Shown: positions 14,804-22,717 of the stretch, piece after piece | Layout: each line of letters starts with the position of its first letter | How positions within the stretch are numbered: the first letter of the stretch is position 1 | Origin: CAZJHX01 sp964545715 | GTDB lineage: Bacteria; Myxococcota_A; UBA9042; GCA-2863065 | Assembly: GCA_964545715.1 (NCBI GenBank) | Contig: CAZJHX010000153.1 | Coordinates: 1-25,227 of the forward strand | Reading direction: 5' to 3' | DNA length: 25,227 nucleotides | Translations under genes and position numbers: made by a program | The notes under the pieces: model-generated | What the model was told of the DNA's origin: nothing | The model's database searches: none | The model's input: only the letters and a program-made list of their open reading frames with translations

Positions 14804-16333
14804 CTAGGGCGGAGTCGGCTTCGTCTTTATCCAGATCTTGATGGTGCGCGTGCCGACGTTGCCGTCGCTGTCGGTCGCCTCCAACGTCAGATAGTGCTTG
14901 CCCTTGTCCAAGACCAGCTTCAGCGGGTCGCTGCCCACGCCTAAAACCCCGCTCTTGGTGCTGACCCACTGCATCGTCGTGCCGGTCAGCTCGCCGTCCT
15001 GTGGGTCGTTGGCGACGCCGATCAGCGTCACCTCGTCACCTTCGTAGAACTTCTGTTTTTGCTTTGGCGCGATGATCTTCACCACGGGCAGCCACGGGTC
15101 TACGCCGTTGAAGCACGCGCTGTACTGAAACAGCCAGTGCTTGAAGTCCTGGTAGGCGTCGTCCGCCGTATCGTAGAACTTGTCGCCCCCGCCGTGCTCG
15201 ATGCCGCCCAGCTTGGACTTGCTCGCCGGCTTCAGCAGAAACAGGCTCTGATCGGGGTTGTCGGTGTCGATCGCGTCGATGCCGATCACGTTGTACATGG
15301 TCTGCATCGACGCTTCGCTGACGGCGGCCGGGTCCTTCTTGTCGTAGTCCTCGACCAGCCAGCACGGCGCCGGATAGTCGGGCTTGCAGTTGGAGTGGCA
15401 GCCGTGACACCGGGCCTCCCACTCAAACACGTACTTCTCGAACTCCTGAAGCAGCACCTCTTCCGAGCAGGCGCCGAGCGGGGTCAGCACCTCTTTGGGC
15501 GTGGCGACCGGCGCGTCCGGGTCGGCGCACGGGCTCTCCTGGACCCCGCAGACCGTCTCGTGGCACAGCGCGCTGTACTCGATCCACTCCAGAAAGCCGT
15601 CGTACTCGTCCGTGATGACCTTCTCGTCGATCAGCGGGCTGGCCGGGTCAGCCTGCTTGATCTGGGTGAGCACCACGCTCTTTGTCGGGGTCTCAAAGTC
15701 GACCAGCTCGTTGGCCAACAGGCAGGCCATCGTCTTGCACGGCGTGCCCTTGGCGTACATCGACAGGTCCATCCCGGACAAATGGCATTGGTTGCAGCTG
15801 TTGGGCTTGGAGCCGTTGACCAGGGGCTCGATGCGCTTCTCGTACAGGTCCAGCTGCACGGGCTGCGAGCAGAAATCCACCGTGGTGTCGGGCGGGTCGC
15901 TGATGTCGGGCGGCGGGTCGACCGGCGTGCCCGTGTCCGCGGTGTCGGGCGGGATCGCGGCATCCGGCGGGGCCGTGGTGTCCTCGGGCGGGCTTGCGTC
16001 GGCCGGTGTGGCGGTGTCCGGCGGATCCACGACGTCGGGCAGGTTCTCGGTGTCCTCGGGATCGGACGTGTCCTCGGTGGCCTCTGCCGTATCCTCCATG
16101 CGGTCCGCGCCCGGATCCGGGGGGTGGGCGACGTCTTTGGGTTTCGCTGTGTCCGGCGCCCCGATGATATCGAGCCCTGTCTGCGACGTATCGGTCGCCG
16201 CAGACGTGTCCGTGGTGGCAGGCGTGTCGACCGGATCGGGGCCGGTGTCGGCCACCGGCGTTGGCGTCTGGGTCGCCTCGGTACAGGCCACAAGGCTCAG
16301 TACAGCGAACAGAACCGGCACGCATCGCAACAT
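14804..16333 (-). CDS. Dihaem cytochrome-like lipoprotein with D/T/P linker and Ig-like C-terminus
   Basis: This 509-residue protein starts with a lipoprotein signal (lipobox LVAC, Cys17). Residues ~20-153 are an Asp/Thr/Pro/Glu low-complexity linker. The core has two c-type haem sites, CNQCH (180-184) and CHGCH (309-313), and about a dozen other Cys that may form disulfides. Each haem site starts a segment reading like a small cytochrome domain with a following hydrophobic core (LLANELVDFETPTKSVVL; LFLLKPASKSKLGG). Residues ~420-505 look like an Ig/PKD-type beta domain (EGDEVTLIGVANDPQDGEL to ATDSDGNVGTRTI). Probably a surface or periplasmic electron carrier or binding protein. An FNR-like box lies 24 bp upstream of the ATG. 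No Shine-Dalgarno is evident. Confidence 0.78.
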   Translation of the reverse strand: MLRCVPVLFAVLSLVACTEATQTPTPVADTGPDPVDTPATTDTSAATDTSQTGLDIIGAPDTAKPKDVAHPPDPGADRMEDTAEATEDTSDPEDTENLPDVVDPPDTATPADASPPEDTTAPPDAAIPPDTADTGTPVDPPPDISDPPDTTVDFCSQPVQLDLYEKRIEPLVNGSKPNSCNQCHLSGMDLSMYAKGTPCKTMACLLANELVDFETPTKSVVLTQIKQADPASPLIDEKVITDEYDGFLEWIEYSALCHETVCGVQESPCADPDAPVATPKEVLTPLGACSEEVLLQEFEKYVFEWEARCHGCHSNCKPDYPAPCWLVEDYDKKDPAAVSEASMQTMYNVIGIDAIDTDNPDQSLFLLKPASKSKLGGIEHGGGDKFYDTADDAYQDFKHWLFQYSACFNGVDPWLPVVKIIAPKQKQKFYEGDEVTLIGVANDPQDGELTGTTMQWVSTKSGVLGVGSDPLKLVLDKGKHYLTLEATDSDGNVGTRTIKIWIKTKPTPP

Positions 16334-16356
16334 CGCTCTAGACTACGTCTCTCCCG

Positions 16357-16370
16357 TTGATCCGGATCAA
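16357..16370. promoter_or_regulatory. Perfect FNR/Anr-type box TTGAT-N4-ATCAA
   Basis: TTGATCCGGATCAA is a full 14-bp palindrome and fits the FNR-family consensus TTGAT-N4-ATCAA exactly. It lies in the divergent region between the dihaem lipoprotein gene (ATG 24 bp away, minus) and the lipoprotein/five-haem cytochrome group (ATG 81 bp away, plus). On the plus side a start near 16425 would put the box at -61.5, the usual class I activator spacing, but no strong -10 is visible. On the minus side it lies too close for class II activation and would act as a repressor site. No FNR gene is in the window. Confidence 0.5.
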
Positions 16371-16450
16371 TGGTATCGCGGACCTGAGGGCACGTTACCC
16401 AGCAGCCCCACAAATGGAAAGTGAATGCGTCAGCAGGTACCGTTGCAGCG

Positions 16451-17182
16451 ATGCGAGTTTTGACCGCCGCTGCCACAACCCTGCTGCTGCTCGGTTGTCC
16501 CGACGACCCACCGGTTCAGCCGGCGCCCGAGGATGTGGCCAGTGACACGGCCGAGCCGGAGCCCGACGACACGCCGCCGACCGACACCGGCCCGGCCGAC
16601 GTTGTGACGCCGCCGGATGTGCCGGACATCCCCACACCGCCGCCGGACTTGCCGGACACGCCCGACCCGGGGCCGCCCGATGAGGGGCCTGGGGAAGAGG
16701 TCGTGGACCCCGTCACTGTCTCCCTGGTCAACATGTTTGCGTTCATGGTTCCTCAACCGGATGCCGACCCCTGGTACGGCGACGGCGAGTACGCCGACGA
16801 GTACCAATGCGAGCCGTTCACCCACATGGCCGAGACGACCGAGACCGGGGATTGGTACGACGTGGAGACCAGCTTCTGCGGCTACCTGACGGTTGCCCAG
16901 CCCCTGCTGGTGGCCGTGCCCAAGGGCGCCGTGGTGCAGGTGGACATCGTGCACGAGATCATCACCGACGCGGACGACGGCTTCTTTACGCTGGCGGTGG
17001 CGATGGGCGATCCCGCTGAGTTTGTGTGGGAGAAGAAGATCCCGGCACCGGCGGTCGAGGCGGAGATCCAGGAGACGTGGATAGCCGCGCGTGATTATGA
17101 GGCCGGCGAGCCGGTCTACTGGCACCTGTCCAACCATGGCGACAACGTCTGGTCGCTCACCGATCTGACCGCGACGTTCTGA
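16451..17182 (+). CDS. Predicted lipoprotein with D/P-rich linker, function unknown
   Basis: I do not recognise the folded domain. The protein (243 aa from ATG 16451) begins with a lipoprotein signal, VLTAAATTLLLLGC, Cys16. A linker of about 70 residues of Asp, Pro, Thr and Glu follows. The C-terminal ~150 residues are acidic and look all-beta, with strands such as AQPLLVAVPKGAVVQVDIVHEI and FFTLAVAMGDPAEFVWEKK, and two Cys that could form one disulfide. A GTG at 16421 would add ten non-signal residues, so the ATG is preferred. It is the first gene of a plus-strand group, 34 bp ahead of the five-haem cytochrome. Its fold suggests an extracellular carbohydrate- or ligand-binding or structural part, but this is a guess. 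Confidence 0.68.
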   Translation: MRVLTAAATTLLLLGCPDDPPVQPAPEDVASDTAEPEPDDTPPTDTGPADVVTPPDVPDIPTPPPDLPDTPDPGPPDEGPGEEVVDPVTVSLVNMFAFMVPQPDADPWYGDGEYADEYQCEPFTHMAETTETGDWYDVETSFCGYLTVAQPLLVAVPKGAVVQVDIVHEIITDADDGFFTLAVAMGDPAEFVWEKKIPAPAVEAEIQETWIAARDYEAGEPVYWHLSNHGDNVWSLTDLTATF

Positions 17183-17216
17183 TGGCTGGTCCCGATCCTG
17201 CAAGAAGTAGTGCGCG

Positions 17217-18542
17217 ATGCTTCTTCGCATAGTCGTACTTTCAGCGCTGCTTTGCGCCTGCTCATCGGACCCGCCGGGCCCGCTGGGCGAGCCGCTGACG
17301 GCGGAGGAGATGGCCGATCCGGGCGCCTGCGCGGACTGCCATCCGCAGCACTTCACCCAATGGTCCGGCAGCATGCACGCGTACGCCTCGATCGACCCGA
17401 TCTTTCGCGCCATGGCTAAGCGCGCGGTTCGCGACACCGACGGCGCGATCGGCTCCAACTGCGTGAAATGCCATGCGCCGCTCGCGCTGGAGCTGGGCCT
17501 GAGCATCGACGGGACGAACTTGGACGAGGTGCCCGGATGGGCGCAGGGCGTGACCTGCTTCTGGTGTCACCGGATCGCGTCCGTGACAGGCGACTTTTTG
17601 CCCGAGGCCACCCTGGCCCAGGATCACGTGATGCGTGGGCCGATCGCGCACCCGGTCGCGACCGCAGCGCACGAGAGCGTGTACTCCCCGCTGCACGATC
17701 GTGGTCACGCGGACTCCAACAAGATGTGCGCGACCTGCCACCCGGCGAGTCATCGGGAGTGGAAGGAGTCGATCTACTCGTCTGACGATCCGGCCCAATC
17801 GCTGAGCTGCGGTCGCTGTCACATGGAGGGCAGTAACGCGCCCGTGGCGGATGTGGAGGGCGCCCCGATCCGACGCATGCACAGCCACATGTGGCCCGGC
17901 GTGGACATCGCGATCACGCCGTTTCCGCAGCGTGAAGAGCAGCGCGCTGCCGTGCAGAAGGAGCTCGACATCACCCTGCTGGCTCGGATCTGCGTCTATC
18001 CGGAGGGCGAAGAGCCGCAGCTGATGCTGACGCTGGAGAACTTTGCGGCCGGGCACAACTGGCCCAGCTGCGCGCCGCACGATCGTCGCGCGTGGGTCGA
18101 GCTGATCGCCACAAACGAGGCCGGGGAGGTGCTCTTCCAGACCGGCGTGGTGGGCGAGGGCGAGCCGATCGCCGAGCTGGATGATCCGGCCCTGTGGCTG
18201 ATGCGCGATCGGATCACGAACACGGCGGGCGAAGACGTTCACATGATCTGGGACGCGACGACGTTCGAGACCTCTATCCTGCCGCCCCAGACTCCGCTGA
18301 CGCCGCTGGATCCCAAGTATCGCGACCCCCACATGGGGCGGATCTACCCGCTGCCCGAGGGCGTGCACAAGGTGAGGATGCGCGTGCGACTGCGGCCGGT
18401 CGGGCTGGAGATTGTCGACGATCTGATCGCCTCCGGTGATCTGGACCCTAAATACCGCGCGGAGCTGCCGACCTGGACCATGGGCGGCACCGAGCTGGAG
18501 TGGATACGGGGGCAGGGCTCATGCGTGCCGGCGCTGCCGTAA
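17217..18542 (+). CDS. Five-haem c-type cytochrome lipoprotein (cytochrome c554-like)
   Basis: The protein has 441 residues and a lipoprotein-type leader (LLCAC, probably Cys15). Five CxxCH haem sites are visible: CADCH (38-42), CVKCH (82-86), CFWCH (114-118), CATCH (171-175) and CGRCH (198-202). The first, with CHPQHFTQWSGSMHA, is typical of cytochrome c554/multihaem proteins. Additional His residues (MHA, AHPV, HSHMW) could be distal ligands. The second half is a beta domain with GHNWPSCAPHDRRAWVEL, a variant of the GHNLPTG-x-x-x-RRAW motif common in deltaproteobacterial multihaem proteins. It is likely an electron-transfer protein on the outer side of a membrane; no partner reductase is in the window. 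The small lipoprotein gene overlaps its 3' end by 22 bp. Confidence 0.85.
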   Translation: MLLRIVVLSALLCACSSDPPGPLGEPLTAEEMADPGACADCHPQHFTQWSGSMHAYASIDPIFRAMAKRAVRDTDGAIGSNCVKCHAPLALELGLSIDGTNLDEVPGWAQGVTCFWCHRIASVTGDFLPEATLAQDHVMRGPIAHPVATAAHESVYSPLHDRGHADSNKMCATCHPASHREWKESIYSSDDPAQSLSCGRCHMEGSNAPVADVEGAPIRRMHSHMWPGVDIAITPFPQREEQRAAVQKELDITLLARICVYPEGEEPQLMLTLENFAAGHNWPSCAPHDRRAWVELIATNEAGEVLFQTGVVGEGEPIAELDDPALWLMRDRITNTAGEDVHMIWDATTFETSILPPQTPLTPLDPKYRDPHMGRIYPLPEGVHKVRMRVRLRPVGLEIVDDLIASGDLDPKYRAELPTWTMGGTELEWIRGQGSCVPALP

Positions 18543-19027
18543 CCGCCGCCTGGCTGGTCGTGCTGCTGGTCGGCTGTGGCGCCGACGAACCACCGGTCCC
18601 GTTTGACTGTGAGTTGGTGTTGCCGGACGGCTCCAAGCCTGCGCCCGACGGTTCTGCGGAGCTGATTCTGGGGTTTCAGGGCCTGCTGTTTGTGGAGGTG
18701 CGCCTGACCGCGCTGCCGGGCGCGTTTCCTGACCAAGGTCTGGTTACGTACACGGTAAAAGCGGGCGAAGCGCCCCAAATCGGCGCCGCCCAGCACGGTG
18801 TTTTCACCGATTGGGTGGAGGCGGAGCGGGTTCATACCAACCTGATCCGGGTCTTTTTGTCCGGCAGCTCAGTCAAGGATTATGACGACCGGGACGCCAC
18901 GATAACCGTGCGCCTGGAGGGCGATGGCCGCTTCTGCGACGCCGAGACCACCTGGCGTCTTCGGGACGACGACAAGTGCCTCCATACGGGTGAGAAGCCA
19001 ATCTGCCCCGACGATCCGAAGCCCTGA
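18521..19027 (+). CDS. Small predicted lipoprotein, function unknown
   Basis: I do not recognise this protein (168 aa from ATG 18521). It has a clear lipoprotein signal (AAWLVVLLVGC, Cys19) and then a single domain of about 145 residues with beta character. Cys occurs near the start (PFDCELVLPDG) and three times near the C-terminus (RFCDAE, DKCLHTG, PICPDD), so disulfides are likely; there is no haem motif. The segment GSAELILGFQGLLFVEVRL suggests an Ig-like strand pattern. The start overlaps the end of the cytochrome gene by 22 bp and follows a purine-rich GGGGGCAGGG, so it is probably translated from the same transcript. A GTG at 18500 is a less likely start. A role as accessory to the cytochrome is inferred only from this coupling. 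Confidence 0.66.
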   Translation: MRAGAAVTAAWLVVLLVGCGADEPPVPFDCELVLPDGSKPAPDGSAELILGFQGLLFVEVRLTALPGAFPDQGLVTYTVKAGEAPQIGAAQHGVFTDWVEAERVHTNLIRVFLSGSSVKDYDDRDATITVRLEGDGRFCDAETTWRLRDDDKCLHTGEKPICPDDPKP

Positions 19028-19064
19028 CGGGGCGATCTGTCCTTTAGCGGGGCGATCAGCCCCG
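19028..19064 (+). repeat. Short direct repeats with overlapping hairpin
   Basis: CGGGGCGATC occurs at 19028-19037 and again at 19048-19057, a 20-bp period, directly after the stop of the small lipoprotein gene. The second copy forms a hairpin CGGGGC-GATCA-GCCCCG (19048-19064). The first copy can pair with the same 3' arm, so two mutually exclusive stems are possible. No T-run follows, so an intrinsic terminator is not well supported. It may end the upstream transcript weakly or act in the leader of the next gene. Confidence 0.35.
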
Positions 19065-19101
19065 ATGTGATTGTCATTGACGAGTTTGCGATCGAGCGAT
19101 A

Positions 19102-19121
19102 GTAACTCACGACTGAGTTAC
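19102..19121. promoter_or_regulatory. Perfect 8-bp inverted repeat GTAACTCA-CGAC-TGAGTTAC upstream of PLD gene
   Basis: Arms GTAACTCA (19102-19109) and TGAGTTAC (19114-19121) are exact complements around CGAC. The element ends 19 bases before the ATG of the PLD-CBM20 gene. It could be an operator, most naturally for the TrmB-like regulator encoded in the same operon. It could also be a weak terminator, since GCTTTTA follows at 19121-19127. The AT-richer arms stand out against the GC-rich surroundings. I favour an operator because of the distance to the start and the regulator gene downstream. Confidence 0.45.
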
Positions 19122-19140
19122 GCTTTTAGGCGGGGATTCC

Positions 19141-22100
19141 ATGCCGACTCGATCGCGTTGTTTTCGTTTGTTGCTGCTGCCATTTGTGGTCGTCGCCTGT
19201 GCTGCGCCGCCGACGCCCAGCGGGCCTGTCGCGGGCCATCCAGAGCTGGGCACCGTGCAGGCCATGGCGCAGGGGATCGCCGAGGGCTACGCCAAGCCGG
19301 TCGATCGCGGACTGTGGGTGGACGAGGACAGCCCCAAGGCGGTGCGGGCGTGGGTCGACTTTGCCGTCGCCAACTGGGCCTATCACAAGCGACTGGCGGT
19401 CGAGATCCGGGTGCTGCGCGCCAATGGTTTGGTGGAGCACACCCTGGCCGAGCTGGAGTATGCCGGCGCGCTGAGCGGCGGGTTGGAGCGCTGGCGGACC
19501 GACCTGATCGCCGTGTACCCAAGCTCGCCGCACCATGGCGACGCGGTCTCTGTCGACCTGGCGTTTCGTGTGTTGGCCGACAGCGATGAGGACGGCGTCC
19601 AGGAGGTCGTGCGGTCTCAGAGCGTGTATCGGCTGGCGGACGCCGCGCAGCTGGCCGATCCGCAGCCCGAGCTGGGGGCACCCGACGTCTCCGGCGTCAA
19701 CGAGCCGCCGGCTGTTGTGAGCGTCGACACAGCAGCCGCTGACCAGGCGTCGGCTGTCTTTGAGAAGGCCATGCCCCCGGTCGAGGTCTACTTTGCGCCG
19801 TACGATGATCCCGAGCAGGTGATCCGGGCGGAGATCGACGCCGTAATCGAGGCCGCCAAGGCTGATCCCGACGGCGTGCACACCATCCACGCCGCCATCT
19901 TCGACATCAACGATCCACGCATCGTCAATCGCCTGCTGGCGGCTCACAGCGCCGGCGTGCAGGTCCGGCTGCTGACCGCCGCCTACCACATGAACCCGCA
20001 CCAGTGGTGGGAGACCGAGTACCACCGGCTGCAGGCGGCCGGCGTCGAGGTCGTCGGCGTGCATCGCGACCGCTCAATCGCGGCCAGCATGCACACCAAG
20101 TTTGCGATCTTCGACGGGCAGGTCGTGACGACGGGCTCGTACAACTGGGAGCGCGGGTCGGCCGACGACAACGCCGAGAACCTGGTCGTGGTGCGCTCTC
20201 CGGAGCTCGCCGCCGTCTACGAGCGGCACTTTCAGGCGATCGCCGTCGAGCCCTGTGCCGCGTACCCGATCGACCCGATCGGCCCACTGAGCGTGTACGG
20301 CTCCCAGCAGCATGCGGTTCGCCAGGTGCTCTACGACGAGATCGAGGCGGCCACCCAGTCCGTGCACGTGGCCATGTTCACGCTGCGCCACCTGCCGTTC
20401 GCGGACGACGATGGGGTGAGCCGCGACGTGCTGGACGCGCTGATCGACGCCGTGCAGCGCGGTGTGCACGTGTCGGTGCTGCTGGAGCGCAACACGGCCG
20501 ACGAGGGTGAGTATTACGGCACGATCACACCGGACGATCCCACCGACGAGTGGCTGGCGGCGTACGGCGTCGACGTGACCAAGATCCACACCGAGCGCAA
20601 CGGCAACCCCTACGCGTCCATGCACCACAAGTTTGCCGTCATCGATGAGGTGACGACGCTGACCGGCTCCTACAACTGGTTTTCGGCAAGCGACGTCTCA
20701 GACGACGATCTGGTCGTGATTCGAGACCCCGCGATCGCCGCGCGCTTTCGGGGCGAGATCACCAACCTGCGCCGGCACTTTGACCCGGACTTCGACCCGG
20801 CGCAGGCGCCCTCGACGCTGGTGCACTTTGATGCCTACAACGCCGGCACGAGCTACGGCGACACGGTCGTCGTGGTCGGCGACATCCCCGAGCTGGGCAG
20901 CTGGGACCCGTCCAAAGGCGTGGCGCTGAATCCAGCGGACTGGCCGCAGTGGAAGGCCGCCGTGCCGATCCCGTCCGGCACGTTCTTTCGCTACAAGCTG
21001 GTCACGCACGACGGCGCCGGCTGCGCGTGGGAGTCGGGCGGCAACCGCTCGCACACGGCGGACCCGCTCGGCGGACCCCATACCCTGACGCCGGGCTATC
21101 ACCACGACGGGGCGACCTGGCAGACGTGTGATGCGCCCCCAGAGCCGCCCCCGGCGTCTCCGAACGGGTATATCGCGCCGCTGGCCGGGCTGCCCAAGAC
21201 GGTGGACCTGAACCAGCCCCTGCAGGTGCTGTTCACGCCCGATGAGCCCGCGCTGGCGCTGGAGCTGGGCCTTATCGCTCGGGTGCGCGCAGCCGCCGCG
21301 CTGGACGGGGCGACCTACGCCGACGGAGAGAACCCGCACCGGATCCGCTATGCCGTCTACAACCTGACGCATCCCGAGATCACCAAACAGCTGGCGGATG
21401 CCGCAGACGCCGGCGTAGACGTGCAGCTGCTGGTCGAGGCGGACAAGCTGGACCCCGACAAGGACTGGCTCAAGATGGACGACTATCTGGTGAAGCGGGG
21501 CTTCGAGTTGGTCGCTGACCACCACGCGCTGACCTCGGAGTCCGCGCTGACGGCGGACCTGATCGGCATCGCGGACAACGGGCTGATGCATCTGAAGGCC
21601 CGCATCTTCGAGACGCCACAATGGTCGGCGCTTTTGACGGGCAGCCACAACCCGCAGAACAGCGCCATGTCCAACGATGAGACGCTGCACCTGGTGCGCG
21701 AGCCCGCGCTGATCGCGGAGTACATCGGCGCCTACAACGCGCTGCGCGCCGGTCAGTCGCTGAGCAACACGTGGGACGAGGCCGCGCCGGTCAACGTGCT
21801 GTTTACGCCTGCGCCCAGCGGACTGCGCGCCGGCAGCCGCATCCTGCAGTGGCTGGAGGAGGAGGACGAGCAGATCCTGCTGATGATGTTTGCGCTGCGC
21901 GATATCTCCGCGCCGGGGGATGTCGCCTCGCTGGTCGAGCTTTTGGCCGAGAAGGTCCAGGCTGGCGTGGACGTGCTCGTAATCACCGACCGAAAGATGT
22001 CGGACGGTGTGGACGCAACCGGGGCCGCCTGGTTTTGGGACAACGGCACGGACGACGCGCTGCGGGCGGCCGGTGTCCCGGTCTACGAGGTGATGAACCT

Positions 22101-22713
22101 GGCGGGTCCGCACACGGCCATGCACGCCAAAGCGGCGATTCTGGGCCGCGACGGCGGGCGTGTGATCACGGATGCCGCCAACTGGAGCTACTCCGGGCTG
22201 GGCTCGGCGCAGAAGACGGCCAAAAACGTGGAGAGCGTGCTGTTCATCGACTCCGCCCAGCTGGACGACGGGCGCACCGGGCGACGCTATCTGGCCCGCT
22301 GGCTGCAGCTGCTGGCGACGTACGAGCACCAGGACACGGGCGAGGCGCTCGGGTACGACGCGGTGCTGGAGCAGCTGTCGGCGCACGTCGGGTGGCCCTC
22401 GCAGCCGGTCCGCTTTGTGGCGCACGAGGCCTACACACAGGTCGGTGAGGAGATCGAGATACGAGGCGACCGACCCGAGCTCGGCGGCTGGAAGGCGGGC
22501 TTTCAGCTGGACACATCGGGGCAGCTGTACCCGACCTGGTCCGAGAAGGCGGCGGTGGTTATGCCCCTGGGCGCCTGCTTCAGGTGGAAGCTTGTTGCGG
22601 CCACGGTCGACGGCTCGACCCGATGGGAGAGCGGTGCAGATCGCGAGAGCTGCGCCGGGCCGCCGATGCTGACGCCTGCCGACGAGCTCAAGCTCAGCGC
22701 GCACTGGCGATAA
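19141..22713 (+). CDS. Large lipoprotein with four PLD-like domains and two CBM20-like domains
   Basis: The protein has 1190 residues and a lipoprotein signal (LLLPFVVVAC, Cys20). After a beta-rich N-terminal domain (~30-200) come two phospholipase D-like domains. Domain 1 has H318-x-K320 and D325 in MHTKFAIFDG, followed by TTGSYNW. Domain 2 has H495-x-K497 and D502 in MHHKFAVID, with LTGSYNW. A CBM20-like starch-binding domain follows (~558-655: GDIPELGSWDPSKG, FFRYKLV, WESGGNR). The whole unit then repeats. Domain 3 has H817-x-K819 but Glu at the Asp position (HLKARIFE). Domain 4 has H995-x-K997 with Gly there (HAKAAILG). A second CBM20-like domain (~1086-1180) closes the protein. The first pair looks catalytic and the second degenerate. 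The substrate (phospholipid, nucleic acid or other phosphodiester) is unknown. A TrmB-like regulator gene follows at 4 bp. Confidence 0.82.
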   Translation: MPTRSRCFRLLLLPFVVVACAAPPTPSGPVAGHPELGTVQAMAQGIAEGYAKPVDRGLWVDEDSPKAVRAWVDFAVANWAYHKRLAVEIRVLRANGLVEHTLAELEYAGALSGGLERWRTDLIAVYPSSPHHGDAVSVDLAFRVLADSDEDGVQEVVRSQSVYRLADAAQLADPQPELGAPDVSGVNEPPAVVSVDTAAADQASAVFEKAMPPVEVYFAPYDDPEQVIRAEIDAVIEAAKADPDGVHTIHAAIFDINDPRIVNRLLAAHSAGVQVRLLTAAYHMNPHQWWETEYHRLQAAGVEVVGVHRDRSIAASMHTKFAIFDGQVVTTGSYNWERGSADDNAENLVVVRSPELAAVYERHFQAIAVEPCAAYPIDPIGPLSVYGSQQHAVRQVLYDEIEAATQSVHVAMFTLRHLPFADDDGVSRDVLDALIDAVQRGVHVSVLLERNTADEGEYYGTITPDDPTDEWLAAYGVDVTKIHTERNGNPYASMHHKFAVIDEVTTLTGSYNWFSASDVSDDDLVVIRDPAIAARFRGEITNLRRHFDPDFDPAQAPSTLVHFDAYNAGTSYGDTVVVVGDIPELGSWDPSKGVALNPADWPQWKAAVPIPSGTFFRYKLVTHDGAGCAWESGGNRSHTADPLGGPHTLTPGYHHDGATWQTCDAPPEPPPASPNGYIAPLAGLPKTVDLNQPLQVLFTPDEPALALELGLIARVRAAAALDGATYADGENPHRIRYAVYNLTHPEITKQLADAADAGVDVQLLVEADKLDPDKDWLKMDDYLVKRGFELVADHHALTSESALTADLIGIADNGLMHLKARIFETPQWSALLTGSHNPQNSAMSNDETLHLVREPALIAEYIGAYNALRAGQSLSNTWDEAAPVNVLFTPAPSGLRAGSRILQWLEEEDEQILLMMFALRDISAPGDVASLVELLAEKVQAGVDVLVITDRKMSDGVDATGAAWFWDNGTDDALRAAGVPVYEVMNLAGPHTAMHAKAAILGRDGGRVITDAANWSYSGLGSAQKTAKNVESVLFIDSAQLDDGRTGRRYLARWLQLLATYEHQDTGEALGYDAVLEQLSAHVGWPSQPVRFVAHEAYTQVGEEIEIRGDRPELGGWKAGFQLDTSGQLYPTWSEKAAVVMPLGACFRWKLVAATVDGSTRWESGADRESCAGPPMLTPADELKLSAHWR

Positions 22714-22717
22714 CGGC

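Noticed and set aside
14801..14810. Palindrome GCCCTAGGGC between the convergent ytkA2 and dihaem genes as a terminator
   Set aside because: Only ten bases with no loop and no T-run; such short GC palindromes are common in this DNA.
15059..16360. 433-codon plus-strand open frame opposite the dihaem lipoprotein gene
   Set aside because: The minus strand carries a signal peptide, two haem motifs and a normal domain layout. The Arg/Gly/Val repeats in the plus frame are the complement of the D/T/P linker.
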